Positions 48,469-57,429 of a stretch of DNA of 64,000 nt are shown piece by piece (within the stretch, counting starts at the first letter, position 1; each line of letters begins with the position of its first letter). The DNA is from Flagellimonas sp. HMM57 (GTDB lineage: Bacteria; Bacteroidota; Bacteroidia; Flavobacteriales; Flavobacteriaceae), in assembly GCF_021390175.1 (NCBI RefSeq), contig NZ_CP090004.1:4083001-4147000 (forward strand), written 5' to 3'. Position numbers and translations under genes: made by a program. The notes below the pieces were generated by a model. The model had not been told where the DNA came from. It worked only from the letters and a program-made list of their open reading frames with translations, and searched no databases.

Positions 48469-50103
48469 TTGAAGATTCCCATTCTTGCTTTTTTTGTACT
48501 ATCGATTCAACTAAGCATTTCCCAAAGCTATGTTATAAATGAGGAAAACACTTCTCAAAAACAATTTGTTCCCAATGATAAAACCTACATTTTTGAAGAT
48601 ATTGATGGAAACTTAACCTTTAAAGAGGTTGCAGGCCCTGCTTTTCGGAACCAATTCAGTCCTCGTAGGCCAGATAGTGAATATCAAGAAACAAGTAATA
48701 TATGGATTCGGCTCACAATACATAATGCCACAAATTCAAGAAAAGATTTGGTCATTTACTCTAACGATTGGGATGTTCAATTCTTTTCCTTGGATGATAT
48801 TGATGGGAATTTGTTCCCAGACCCACAGGGAGTCTTGGTAAAAACCTATAATAACCGGTTGTACAGCGGTGAGGATGCTGATGGAAAAATAAGAGATTAT
48901 ATAGATCCAGATGTAACCAAGACCTATTATATAAAAACTAAGGGATTCTTAGATGGTTTGGCTTTTAAGGACTTCGATTTTGTTGCTATCAGTGATAGAA
49001 AAATTGCTGATACCAATGCCTTGTTCGATTTATGGAGTATTGGTATTTATACAGGGATATTACTCCTTATCCTATTTGGAAACTTTTATCTAATGGTTAC
49101 TGCATTTAAAACAAGTTATCTGTTTTATGCACTTTATAGCTTTTGTCATTTATTCTTCTTTACCGGATACTATCAGATACCTACTTTATTTTCGTTCCAA
49201 TGGCCCTTTTCCCACAGCTTATTTTTACCTATGACAGCTATCTTGTACTTGACTTTTATTCATAGCTACCTTAGTTTGGCCGCTTCTAAAAAATGGGTTA
49301 GTTTTCTTTTTATTGGCTATATGATCTTGGGTGGTTTGGCCATTAGTGTCCTGCTGTACTTGAACTTAACGAATATGGTATCTTATTATAAGCTATTACC
49401 ATTGGTAAACAAAATCAACTTTTTTTCAATTTTCCTAGGAACTTTACTGCTCATTAAAGTTCCTGGCAAGCTCAAATACTTTGTCTTCGCGGGCACACTC
49501 TTTATTTTAATAGGGGCTTCAGCAACTTGGATAACACAATATGAAAATGCCTATGCCCAAACTTTCTTTTATTCAATTGCAGGAAACGCTCTAGAAAAAA
49601 TAACTTTTTTGTTCGCGATTTTTTATCTACACAATCAGGAACAGACAGCTTCCCAAACTAAGTTAATGGACACCCAGAAGCAACTGGAGCTACGTCAACA
49701 GCAGCTAAAAAATTTCTACAACTCCATAAAAGAAAAAAATCGATTAATAGAAACTTTTGAAAAGCAGATAGCACAATCTAAGGCCAACCAGTCCCAAAAA
49801 CAGGAGTACATTAAAAAATTGACCAACTCAATTATTCTTACCGAAGAGGACTGGGATAATTTTAAAACAGTTTTTGAAGAAGTCTATCCCAACTTTTTCT
49901 TTACCCTAAAGGAAGGTTATTCACAAATTACCCAAGCAGAAATTAGACTTATCGCCATGCTAAAATTGAAATTGAACAATAAGGAAATTGGTGCTATGCT
50001 AGGAATTAGTCCCGAGAGCGTTGTTAAGACAAAATATCGTTTGAAAAAAAAACTGGCCGAGACCAGACAAGGAAACCTAAATTCATTCTTAGAAGAATTC
50101 TAG
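48469..50103 (+). CDS. 7TM-DISM membrane sensor with C-terminal LuxR-like HTH
   Basis: This 544-residue protein has a signal peptide (ILAFFVLSIQLSISQS), an extracellular 7TMR-DISMED2 beta domain (about 30-175, with IWIRLTIHNATNSRKDLVIYSNDW), a seven-helix 7TM-DISM block (about 190-385) and a coiled coil (about 395-450, QLELRQQQLKNFY). It ends in a LuxR-type HTH (about 475-540: ITQAEIRLIAMLKLKLNNKEIGAMLG, VVKTKYRLKKKL). It therefore binds a ligand outside and likely controls transcription directly in one chain, a plan common in Bacteroidota. Start is TTG at 48469. The pore-forming-like lipoprotein gene follows on the same strand. Confidence 0.9.
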   Translation: MKIPILAFFVLSIQLSISQSYVINEENTSQKQFVPNDKTYIFEDIDGNLTFKEVAGPAFRNQFSPRRPDSEYQETSNIWIRLTIHNATNSRKDLVIYSNDWDVQFFSLDDIDGNLFPDPQGVLVKTYNNRLYSGEDADGKIRDYIDPDVTKTYYIKTKGFLDGLAFKDFDFVAISDRKIADTNALFDLWSIGIYTGILLLILFGNFYLMVTAFKTSYLFYALYSFCHLFFFTGYYQIPTLFSFQWPFSHSLFLPMTAILYLTFIHSYLSLAASKKWVSFLFIGYMILGGLAISVLLYLNLTNMVSYYKLLPLVNKINFFSIFLGTLLLIKVPGKLKYFVFAGTLFILIGASATWITQYENAYAQTFFYSIAGNALEKITFLFAIFYLHNQEQTASQTKLMDTQKQLELRQQQLKNFYNSIKEKNRLIETFEKQIAQSKANQSQKQEYIKKLTNSIILTEEDWDNFKTVFEEVYPNFFFTLKEGYSQITQAEIRLIAMLKLKLNNKEIGAMLGISPESVVKTKYRLKKKLAETRQGNLNSFLEEF

Positions 50104-50220
50104 TGCGGATAAATTTCTCTTATTTTATCAATACTTTCTAGATACCTGTTTTTACTGTGCTTTTCAGATTGTCCATGGTTTTGTCCATTATCGTTTCTAG
50201 GTAAAAAAACTTGGTAGAGA

Positions 50221-50228
50221 TAGTTTTG
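50221..50228 (+). promoter_or_regulatory. Likely -7 box for the aerolysin-like lipoprotein gene
   Basis: TAGTTTTG fits TAnnTTTG and lies 30 bases before the preferred ATG at 50259. It suggests the gene has its own promoter rather than being only read through from the regulator gene. Confidence 0.45.
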
Positions 50229-50258
50229 TTTTCAGTTAACCAAGTAAATAAATTCATA

Positions 50259-51968
50259 ATGAAAACAGTAGATTCGAGAAAGTACTTAAGCTTTTTTTTA
50301 CAACTTCTTTTAATAATGGGGCTTATAGTATCAACGTCATGCAGTAAAGAGGAAGACTCTTTGACCCCTACTACAGAAAATGTAGAGGACCCTACACAAC
50401 CGTCGACAGATAAAGATGGTGAATTATCAGAATCAGATGGAATTTCAGAAGATAGCGTAGCAGTGAATCTTGGGAACATTGGATTATTTATAGATGTACG
50501 TGATATTGCAAAGAAGGGTTATAATCCATCAACTGCGGAGGTTACTTTAAAGGCGTCAGAAATAGCATATTCCAAAATACTTGACATCAATCCCCTTACC
50601 AATTATGCCCAAGTTTTGTTTGACATAGAGGATTTAACCAGCGCCGCAGTGCAAGAATTAAAAGAAGGTGTTGCCATGGATATTAGTATTAAAGACGAAA
50701 ATGGTACAGAGTTAAAATCCCAATCATTTTCGGCTGAATCTTTTAGGGAGAATGGTACACAACTTAAAATTGATGCCTCAGGACTTGCATTCATAAACAA
50801 TACACTAAAGTTCAATCCTGAAATTTCATACTACGTGCAACCCATGCGAAATGGCAAATCCATGGATTTATCACTAGGGGCCTCAGATCAAGATTTATTT
50901 GGAGGAACTTATCGATTTGTAAATTTGATAGCACATTCTTTTAAGTCTAACTTTGAATTGATCAATCAATTCCATTTATTGCCAGTTCAGGGTAAAGAGA
51001 ATACATTTTATTTTAAAAATGCTTGGACAGGCGAATATTTTTATCTTGATGCCGATTTACCTTTCTTTCTACAGGGGCCTATTAATAATGAAGGAGAACT
51101 CACACGTGCACACGAGTTTCTGTTAGAGGTAACAGAATCTGGGAATGTTACCATAAAAGCTTTTGAAACTAAAAGCAATGACCTAGTAGACATCCATATT
51201 CTTAAGGATGAATCTGACAAAGAATTCCCTTTTTTATTTCCCAATGCCTATGAAGATAAGCGGGAAGTTGCCGAGTTTAGAATTATAGCAGGCTTTGCGG
51301 AATGGAATATGGAAAGTATAGGTCAAGCAGAATTTGCTCAACCCGTACTGCCGCCTGCACAAACAAGCTTTCAGTTCAATCAGACTTTAAGGAATTGTAC
51401 AACAGGAGCTTTATCAAGTACAATCCAAATCGAGGAAAGTATTGAATCTACCTCTCGTTTTGGTTGGGAAGAAAGTATTGAATTGGCTTCCGAACGTTCC
51501 ACTACATACTCTGCATCCGTAACATTATCAACCTCGGCTAAATTCTTCGGAGTAGGAGTAGATGTGTCGGCTACAGCATCAAGCGAATATAGTTCTACCA
51601 CAAGCTTTACCAATGCAAAATCCAAATGGAACGAGGGAGAAGTTACAAGAGGCCAAAACTTATCTGTTGACCGTACCATAGAAGTAGAACCAGGAAAAGC
51701 AGTACTAGCATATGATGCATATCAACTGTATGAAAACATTGAAGTTCCCTTTATGAAAAAAGTTAGAATACGTGGTGTAGATTTTAAGACAGGTATCTCT
51801 TTTACCGGTGAAGAAATCAAAGCACAATTTGTTTTCAACAATACCGAAGGTGTTATTACCGAAATTGGAAGTGATTTTATTGAAGCATCTATACGAGGAA
51901 AAGTATTTATAGATAGATTGGCCAGAGGAACAAGTGAAGCCAGGGAAGTGGAAAGCAATTGTAACTAA
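50259..51968 (+). CDS. Surface lipoprotein with aerolysin/ETX-like pore-forming C-terminal domain
   Basis: From the ATG at 50259 the product has 569 residues. Signal peptide and Cys28 in VSTSCSKEEDS: the CxKEE text fits the K-(D/E)2 surface-export signal. The middle (about 190-370) is beta-rich with WTGEYFYLDADLP, like a trefoil or lectin fold. The C-terminal region (about 370-569) has aerolysin-type marks: a long Ser/Thr-rich strand pair whose middle alternates polar and hydrophobic residues (TLSTSAKFFGVGVDVSATAS, the putative membrane hairpin), then VEPGKAVLAYDAYQLY, VPFMKKVRIRG and the end strands FIEASIRGKVFID. This reading is from pattern only. No close named family is recognised. Confidence 0.55.
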   Translation: MKTVDSRKYLSFFLQLLLIMGLIVSTSCSKEEDSLTPTTENVEDPTQPSTDKDGELSESDGISEDSVAVNLGNIGLFIDVRDIAKKGYNPSTAEVTLKASEIAYSKILDINPLTNYAQVLFDIEDLTSAAVQELKEGVAMDISIKDENGTELKSQSFSAESFRENGTQLKIDASGLAFINNTLKFNPEISYYVQPMRNGKSMDLSLGASDQDLFGGTYRFVNLIAHSFKSNFELINQFHLLPVQGKENTFYFKNAWTGEYFYLDADLPFFLQGPINNEGELTRAHEFLLEVTESGNVTIKAFETKSNDLVDIHILKDESDKEFPFLFPNAYEDKREVAEFRIIAGFAEWNMESIGQAEFAQPVLPPAQTSFQFNQTLRNCTTGALSSTIQIEESIESTSRFGWEESIELASERSTTYSASVTLSTSAKFFGVGVDVSATASSEYSSTTSFTNAKSKWNEGEVTRGQNLSVDRTIEVEPGKAVLAYDAYQLYENIEVPFMKKVRIRGVDFKTGISFTGEEIKAQFVFNNTEGVITEIGSDFIEASIRGKVFIDRLARGTSEAREVESNCN

Positions 51969-52031
51969 TCTCACTCACTCAATGCTACAACACTTAAGAT
52001 GTTTGTTCATCTTTAAATAAACTTGGTTGCT

Positions 52032-52065
52032 GGAGCGATTGTTTTCTTAGGAAAGCAATCGCTCC
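52032..52065 (+). terminator. Terminator after the aerolysin-like gene
   Basis: GGAGCGATTG and CAATCGCTCC form a perfect 10-base stem with a 14-base loop, followed by TTCTATT. It lies 64 bases after the stop codon at 51966-51968. Confidence 0.75.
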
Positions 52066-52229
52066 TTCTATTGTACCGATGTAAAAGCAAAAGACTATCG
52101 TTAACAATCATAGTCTTATGATTCAAAAAAGCCTACTGGAAAGAACTGGTCTCCCTGAACTCACGTCTAAATTGAAATGAAAAAAGATTTTTCAAGTAGC
52201 GAAATAAATCCGTAATTAACATGGATTAA

Positions 52230-53372
52230 CTACCCAAGTACACTACCCAATTTGAACATTGGCAGGTACATCGCAACCAATATCACTCCCACACAGACAC
52301 CAACGACCAAAATGATCATGGGTTCCAGTAACGTGCTCAATAGTTTTGACTTTTGCTGTACTTCCACACTGTATTGCTGATTCAATCGCTCGAACATAAA
52401 CTCGGTCTGATTGGTCTCTTCCGCAACTTTGACCATTGATATCATCTTATTGCTAAACACCTTATTGCCTTTAAGGCTATTGCTCAAACTCTCCCCTTGT
52501 AGGATTTTGATGCTCACAATCTCCAGGGCATCCTGCAATGGATAAAAACTTATCATTTTCCCAGCAAGTTCTATACTGTTGAGAACAGGAACCTTGGAAG
52601 CTGTCAACAAGCTGATAGCCCTTGTAAATTGAGCCAAGTATACCGCTTTAAGAAAACTTCCCAAATACGGAACCTTTATCAACAGATAATCCAGTTTTCG
52701 CTTAAACCAATCATTGCCAAAAATAACCTTCCGCAACAACAACATTCCTAAAATTAAAGATACCATCCACCAGCCATAATCTTTGATAAAATCAGAAACT
52801 GCAACAATAAACTCGGTAATCCATGGAAGGTCAACATTGTTCTGTTTAAAAATGTCCTGAAACATGGGTACAACCATTCGCAACATAAAAACTACTACCA
52901 AAATTGCAGTAATCAAGATTATGATAGGATACGTAAGTGCATTGACCAGATTTCTTTGTTGTTCGTTCTTCTTGGCAAAAAACAATCCTAATTCGTTTGT
53001 AATGGTGGTAAGGGTTCCAGACTCCTCTCCAATCTTAATCGAATAATACTCATATTCCGAGAATTCTTTTCTGTCCTTTATGGCTTCGGAAAAACTGTTT
53101 CCAGCAAGCAAACGTTCTCCCAAATCTTTGAACAAAACTTTTTGCTGTTCTTTTTTCTGCCCTTCCTCAATGAGTTTCAGGGCTTCTTTAAGGGTAATCC
53201 CAGCCTTTAGGAGCACACTTAGCTCTGTGTAGAAATCTTCCTTTTTCTTATTGGAGAACGATTTTCCAAAAAAAGTCAACTCACGTTCTAAAATCGACGT
53301 TTTCTGCTCGCTCTTGGTATTATTGAGATTGGCTACAGTACCGTTATTTGTGTTGTCCAGTTTAAATCCCAT
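52230..53372 (-). CDS. Type II secretion/pilus inner-membrane platform protein GspF/PilC
   Basis: The 380-residue protein has two T2SSF domains (about 45-165 and 250-370) separated by helices. Markers are FYTELSVLLKAGITLKEALKLIEEG, FSEYEYYSIKIGEESGTL, FTRAISLLTASKVPVLNSIELAG and MISMVKVAEETNQ followed by FERLNQQYS, with three membrane segments (IIILITAILVVVFMLRMVVP; WWMVSLILGMLLL; MIILVVGVCVGVILVAMYLP). It is the platform on which a pseudopilus is assembled. It ends a seven-gene leftward operon. No GspE ATPase follows, which is unusual because gspE and gspF are normally together. Confidence 0.93.
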   Translation of the reverse strand: MGFKLDNTNNGTVANLNNTKSEQKTSILERELTFFGKSFSNKKKEDFYTELSVLLKAGITLKEALKLIEEGQKKEQQKVLFKDLGERLLAGNSFSEAIKDRKEFSEYEYYSIKIGEESGTLTTITNELGLFFAKKNEQQRNLVNALTYPIIILITAILVVVFMLRMVVPMFQDIFKQNNVDLPWITEFIVAVSDFIKDYGWWMVSLILGMLLLRKVIFGNDWFKRKLDYLLIKVPYLGSFLKAVYLAQFTRAISLLTASKVPVLNSIELAGKMISFYPLQDALEIVSIKILQGESLSNSLKGNKVFSNKMISMVKVAEETNQTEFMFERLNQQYSVEVQQKSKLLSTLLEPMIILVVGVCVGVILVAMYLPMFKLGSVLG

Positions 53373-53373
53373 A

Positions 53374-53838
53374 TCAATTCATAAAATCTGTAGCTGTATT
53401 TCTTTTGTAAACGAAGAGTGTCTTGAGCTGCTCACCTTCATTTATAAATTCTAGAGCATCTACCTTACCACTGTTCACTTCTTTGCCCAAAAAAAATGCC
53501 CTGTTTATTTTGAAATCGGTGAAAATCGTATCTTTTTCATTAAGCACATACGTTTTGAAGAAACGATATTCTTTCTTTTCAATTTCATCGGTCAATGATA
53601 GCGTACCATCTTGCGGTGAAAAATAGATATCGGAATAGGAATTAAAATCTATCCACAACGCCTGTTGCAAAAGATTGTCCTGTGCCCGCTCTTCATAACC
53701 TATTTGTATATCGTTCATCTGCCCCTGTACCAAACCTAAAACAGAAAACGCCAGTCCCACCACAATAAGGGTCAATAACAACACAACCAACATTTCACTC
53801 AATGTGAAGGCCTTTATTTTTTTAAAGGTTTTCGACAT
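53374..53838 (-). CDS. Prepilin-type pseudopilin (GspH/J-like)
   Basis: A 154-residue pseudopilin. The prepilin peptidase site is KA-FTLSE with the conserved Glu at position +5 of the mature protein, followed by a hydrophobic helix (MLVVLLLTLIVVGLAFSVLGLV). The rest is a soluble domain with no further known motif. Start at 53838 overlaps the upstream pseudopilin by 17 bases, so the two are translationally coupled. Two bases separate it from the GspF gene. Confidence 0.88.
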   Translation of the reverse strand: MSKTFKKIKAFTLSEMLVVLLLTLIVVGLAFSVLGLVQGQMNDIQIGYEERAQDNLLQQALWIDFNSYSDIYFSPQDGTLSLTDEIEKKEYRFFKTYVLNEKDTIFTDFKINRAFFLGKEVNSGKVDALEFINEGEQLKTLFVYKRNTATDFMN

Positions 53839-54163
53839 AATGGATTTTTCTTTTTATCGTCCTTGATCCAATAGCTTCTTTTTCGGTCACTTCAATACTG
53901 ATCGTTCCATCTTCCTGAACCTCTCCAATAGCAATATTCCATGTTTCCCATTCTTCAAAAAATGGTAGGGTTACTTTTCCATTGATAAGTTGGTATTCCA
54001 ATTGGTCTAAATATGTATGTATAGGCTGAAGATTTCCTTTTACCTGAGAGGAAAACAGCGAGTTCATTACTAAACTGGAAAGCATAAAGATGACTACGAT
54101 GAGTACGGTTCCTACCATCGTTTCCATTAGTGTGGATGCTTTGATTTTTCTCAGTACAACCAT
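53822..54163 (-). CDS. Prepilin-type pseudopilin (GspI/J-like)
   Basis: The 113-residue product begins KA-STLMETMVGTVLIVVIF, a prepilin-peptidase site with Glu at +5 of the mature form and a hydrophobic helix. The soluble part is short (LDQLEYQLINGKVTLPFFEEWETW). It overlaps the upstream gene by 13 bases and the downstream pseudopilin by 17. It probably forms part of the pseudopilus tip or body with its neighbours. Confidence 0.8.
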   Translation of the reverse strand: MVVLRKIKASTLMETMVGTVLIVVIFMLSSLVMNSLFSSQVKGNLQPIHTYLDQLEYQLINGKVTLPFFEEWETWNIAIGEVQEDGTISIEVTEKEAIGSRTIKRKIHYVENL

Positions 54164-55413
54164 TTGGCCAGCGTTTTTTCCTTTTGCAACAGTAAGCCTG
54201 CATAAGCCGTAGGCAAAAGCGTTGCGTTAATAGTGCCGTTGAACAGGTGGTTCTGGTAGACGCTGCCATTTTCCAGTGCAATAAAGGCATCTGTTGTTAC
54301 ATTGCCGATAACCTCACCTTTGAGTTCCAGGTTTTTCTCGCAATATAGCTCACCAAAGACCGTAGTATTTACTTCTATCTGTACTTGTGGAAAAAAGTTT
54401 CCTTCATCTGTTTCGTCCAAATAAGCAACGATACCCTTGACCGAAACATTTTTTCCTATCTGGATATTCGGCTCTGACTGGCTTTTTGGGTTGGATGTAT
54501 TGCCTCGATGTACTACCAAGGCTGATGGATACTCCAAAATCACCCTATTTTCAACCTCGATACTTTCTGTGGCCATGCACTGTAATGTACCTTTAAATCC
54601 GGTTTCTATGATGATTTTCGGTGCTACGAGCACAACGTCTTTTAAATGGGAATCCCTGCTTACGGCTATCTGTTGTGATGCCATTATACTAATATTGCCC
54701 CGTAGTTCAACATTTGACAGCCTAATTACATCACCTTGAATATATTGTGTTGGAAATTCAAAAGAATTTGTCAGTTTTAGTCCCTGCGAAAAATGTACGT
54801 CACTGCCCCTAAAGTCACCATTTCCACTGTTTGAAAGTTGTTTTACATGATTTTTTAAAGAACCATTGATGGTGGGAAATGTCCTGGAACTCCGTTTTAC
54901 TATGCCATAAATAGGCGAATTGAATCGATAAAACTGTCCCCCTATCGTACCGGGTCTAATGCCTTGTTCGGGTAGATATGCGTTTCCTGTGATTTTGGCG
55001 CTTCCCGCTATGATCATGGGGCGATCATTGTCCTTAAGGTAAAGTGCAGGGAACTGCTCATCAACAGCGCCACCAACCAAGGCCGTTTTTACAAATACCG
55101 TTTTTTTAAACCTGGATTTTATACCATATTTCTCAAAAACACCCCAATAGGACTTGAAGACCGACACCGCAATACCATCATCCGATGGCATTTTTAAGAT
55201 TATCGAGTCATTGATTGGAATATCCTGTCTCATTGCATAGTTGAGCCCTAAATCCACTTTTTTGATTACCGCAATGGTCTTGGATGTTTTTTGATCAAAG
55301 AGCACATGGGTTTGGTGCAATAAGGTAAATGTGAGCAACAGGACAGCTATCACAGCACCAACAAGAAGCACAAACTGTAATGCCCCTGCCCGTATTTTCG
55401 TATTAATTCGCAC
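54151..55413 (-). CDS. Minor pseudopilin (GspK/PilX-like) with polymer-forming-type repeat middle
   Basis: The 420-residue protein has a basic N terminus (MRINTKIRAG) and a membrane helix (LQFVLLVGAVIAVLLLTFTLL). Unlike ordinary pseudopilins it has no Glu at +5 after the Gly-Ala junction, which is the pattern of GspK tip proteins. The middle (about 130-400) is a beta-helix-like string of short strands, e.g. IAGSAKITGNAYLP, GDVIRLSNVELRGNISIMAS, VVLVAPKIIIETGFKGTLQCMA, VFGELYCEKNLELKGEVIGNV, similar to bactofilin/polymer-forming folds. It may form the pseudopilus tip. Overlaps both neighbours (11 and 13 bases). Confidence 0.7.
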   Translation of the reverse strand: MRINTKIRAGALQFVLLVGAVIAVLLLTFTLLHQTHVLFDQKTSKTIAVIKKVDLGLNYAMRQDIPINDSIILKMPSDDGIAVSVFKSYWGVFEKYGIKSRFKKTVFVKTALVGGAVDEQFPALYLKDNDRPMIIAGSAKITGNAYLPEQGIRPGTIGGQFYRFNSPIYGIVKRSSRTFPTINGSLKNHVKQLSNSGNGDFRGSDVHFSQGLKLTNSFEFPTQYIQGDVIRLSNVELRGNISIMASQQIAVSRDSHLKDVVLVAPKIIIETGFKGTLQCMATESIEVENRVILEYPSALVVHRGNTSNPKSQSEPNIQIGKNVSVKGIVAYLDETDEGNFFPQVQIEVNTTVFGELYCEKNLELKGEVIGNVTTDAFIALENGSVYQNHLFNGTINATLLPTAYAGLLLQKEKTLAKWLY

Positions 55414-55870
55414 TTTGTAATGGTATGGTTTTTAATTTTCCCTTGTACCGTACTTTTATGTGTTGGTTATTTCCACCAACCAGGGTCACCTCGCTTTCCT
55501 TACCCCTTTTTTGCATAAGGTATTGTTTGCCACCTATGGTGACAAAAAAAATGTGGGCATTGGTCTGTTGGTCCGTTATAAGCCCTGTATATGTTATAGT
55601 AGGAAACTCAACTGTTGGGGGTTTGGCTTTTGCGGTATTTTTGGTCTTTTTTTTTGAAGCGCTCAATGTCCCCAGAAAAGGATCTCTATAATCCGCTAGA
55701 ATACTGAACGTATCCCTTTCTACTACATCCTTAGGTTTAAAATCCAGTTTTCTAGTGGTTACCGGGGCCTCGCCTTCTGGCGAAAACACACCGAGTATCC
55801 TAAACCCAATGATGCCCCATATGGCCAGAACCAGACCCAACAATAGATATGTCTTTACATTTTTGCTCAC
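55403..55870 (-). CDS. GspC/PilP-like pseudopilus assembly protein
   Basis: The 155-residue protein has an N-terminal membrane helix (YLLLGLVLAIWGIIGFRILG), a Pro/Lys linker and a small C-terminal beta domain. It carries the hallmark YRDPFLG and the pattern ITYTGLI, AHIFFVTIGGKQYLMQKR, EVTLVGGNNQHIKVRYKGK, like the homology region of GspC or PilP, which link the inner-membrane platform to the secretin. Overlaps the FN3 lipoprotein gene by 4 bases and the next gene by 11. Confidence 0.7.
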   Translation of the reverse strand: MSKNVKTYLLLGLVLAIWGIIGFRILGVFSPEGEAPVTTRKLDFKPKDVVERDTFSILADYRDPFLGTLSASKKKTKNTAKAKPPTVEFPTITYTGLITDQQTNAHIFFVTIGGKQYLMQKRGKESEVTLVGGNNQHIKVRYKGKLKTIPLQSAN

Positions 55871-56562
55871 TCCTCAACCGTAAAATTAAATGTAGTGCTG
55901 TTATCACTTTCATTACCAGCGGCATCATAGGCCCTCACGCGCCAATAAAAAGTACCCGTAGCTACGTTTGTTGAGAATGTCTTGTTGGCGCCCAAAGCTT
56001 TTGTAACCAAGTTTTGTAGGCTTTCATCCGAAAAGATAAAAATACTGTCCCGTTCCGCGGTTCCGGGAACATCTTCCCGTGTCCAAGAAAAGTTTACTGT
56101 GGCGTCACTCTGCGATGCTCCATTGGCAGGGGTTGCCAATTGTGGGGTATTGGGAGGGATTATATCGAGGTCCTCATCGCCGTTTACCTGAAAACTGTTC
56201 AAGGTATAGGCAGTTTCATAATCGCTGTTCAATGCTTTTATGCGCCATGCGTACATCCCGTTAAAAAGATCCTGCACAATTCTAGTCTCAATGTTTCCCA
56301 AGGTATCTTCCACAATAATACTGTCCAATACGATTTGGGTGGCATTCTCAAAATTGGGCGTTGCAATTTGAATGTTGAACCGAGTGGCATCATCAATGCG
56401 TTGCCAATTGAACCCCACTTCATTAGACGTCAAAATACTTCCCTCCAAAGGGGCCAAAACAGGAACGGTCTGGTCAGAAATATCCGGAACTTCCAGAATA
56501 TCCTCACAGCCCAAAAACGCCAATAAAACCACGACCAGCATATACATGTTCTTTTTTTCCAT
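55867..56562 (-). CDS. Fibronectin type III-like lipoprotein of the pseudopilin operon
   Basis: A 231-residue lipoprotein (signal VVLLAFLGC, Cys19) with two fibronectin-type-III-like repeats: about 35-125 (VPVLAPLEGSI, VGFNWQRIDDATRFNIQIA, GMYAWRIKALN) and 135-230 (TPQLATPANGA, VNFSWTREDVPGTAERDSIFI, FYWRVRAYDAAGNES). It may be a periplasmic or outer-membrane pilot or anchoring part of the pseudopilus machine. Start at 56562; 3 bases after the previous gene's stop. Confidence 0.8.
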   Translation of the reverse strand: MEKKNMYMLVVVLLAFLGCEDILEVPDISDQTVPVLAPLEGSILTSNEVGFNWQRIDDATRFNIQIATPNFENATQIVLDSIIVEDTLGNIETRIVQDLFNGMYAWRIKALNSDYETAYTLNSFQVNGDEDLDIIPPNTPQLATPANGASQSDATVNFSWTREDVPGTAERDSIFIFSDESLQNLVTKALGANKTFSTNVATGTFYWRVRAYDAAGNESDNSTTFNFTVEE

Positions 56563-56565
56563 TCG

Positions 56566-57294
56566 CTAAAATTTTAGATATGATCTATCGCCGTTCACTT
56601 TGATGGACTTCAAATACGTGCCCTTTGGACATTTTTCCTTCTCGGACAACAGGTTTTCGATAATCAGATTGTGATATCTGTCCTCTCCCCAGCAAAAGTT
56701 GGCATACTGATAACCAAATATTTGAAGCTCCGAGAAAAAATACCTGTTTTCCGTTGTTCCGTTTATGGTTACAAGCTGTATGTTCCCATAAGTATCTTTT
56801 TGAAGCTGAACGGCCTCGGCTTGCAAGAAACTTGGCATTTCCGTTTCTGGGACGGTAATGTCCAATCCCGTTACCAATTTATAACCCTCATCTTGGGCGA
56901 TGTAAGACCGTAGTTCTTTGTGCGTATCCGTATTCAGCAATTGGGTCATCCCCAATTTGTCCAAAAGCTGTAACCGTAGGTACTTTGGCTTGTAGGGCAA
57001 CGAGTCTACATAGGCTATGCTATTTATCTTGCCCGCTTGCTCCATATACCTGGCATAGGAGCCATAACTGGTCCTATTGAACGGGAGTTGTTGTACATCG
57101 ACTTTAAGGGCGGACCAATCTGGAACGCCTACTTGTTCCACCGCACTGTACCAAAGGTCTCCCTTTGTTTTTATTAGGGTCCCCAACGCTGGAAAGTTTA
57201 ATTGGGCTTCTTGTTTTTGGGCTTTGTATGCGTTACACCCCAATAAGAAAAGTATAACACAGATTACCAACGCTTTTACAAAAAAAGACTTCAT
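56566..57294 (-). CDS. Lipoprotein of unknown function, first gene of pseudopilin operon
   Basis: A 242-residue lipoprotein (signal ILFLLGC, Cys20). Not recognised further; it shows mixed alpha/beta text with FPALGTLIKTKGDLWYSAVE and FGYQYANFCWGEDRYHNLIIENLL. It is the first gene of a run of seven leftward genes with gaps or overlaps of 17 bases or fewer. The IS1-like element lies just upstream, so it may have split this operon from its original promoter or from missing genes. Confidence 0.65.
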   Translation of the reverse strand: MKSFFVKALVICVILFLLGCNAYKAQKQEAQLNFPALGTLIKTKGDLWYSAVEQVGVPDWSALKVDVQQLPFNRTSYGSYARYMEQAGKINSIAYVDSLPYKPKYLRLQLLDKLGMTQLLNTDTHKELRSYIAQDEGYKLVTGLDITVPETEMPSFLQAEAVQLQKDTYGNIQLVTINGTTENRYFFSELQIFGYQYANFCWGEDRYHNLIIENLLSEKEKCPKGTYLKSIKVNGDRSYLKF

Positions 57295-57410
57295 ATACTA
57301 TTTTCATTTCTTAGTTGAAGGTACTGAAAATATAGTTTTTACTGAAAGTAAATTCTTTATTTAATATGTGGGCGCAATGCTTTGAGGATTCGTTCAGTTT
57401 CTCTAAAAAA

Positions 57411-57429
57411 TTATGTTAAAGAAACAATA
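57411..57429 (+). repeat. Direct repeat, left copy, flanking IS1-like element
   Basis: TTATGTTAAAGAA with following ACAATA matches the copy at 58193-58211 (one mismatch in 19 bases). The pair flanks the transposase and could be a target duplication of 13 bases, though IS1 duplications are usually 8-9. Confidence 0.45.
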
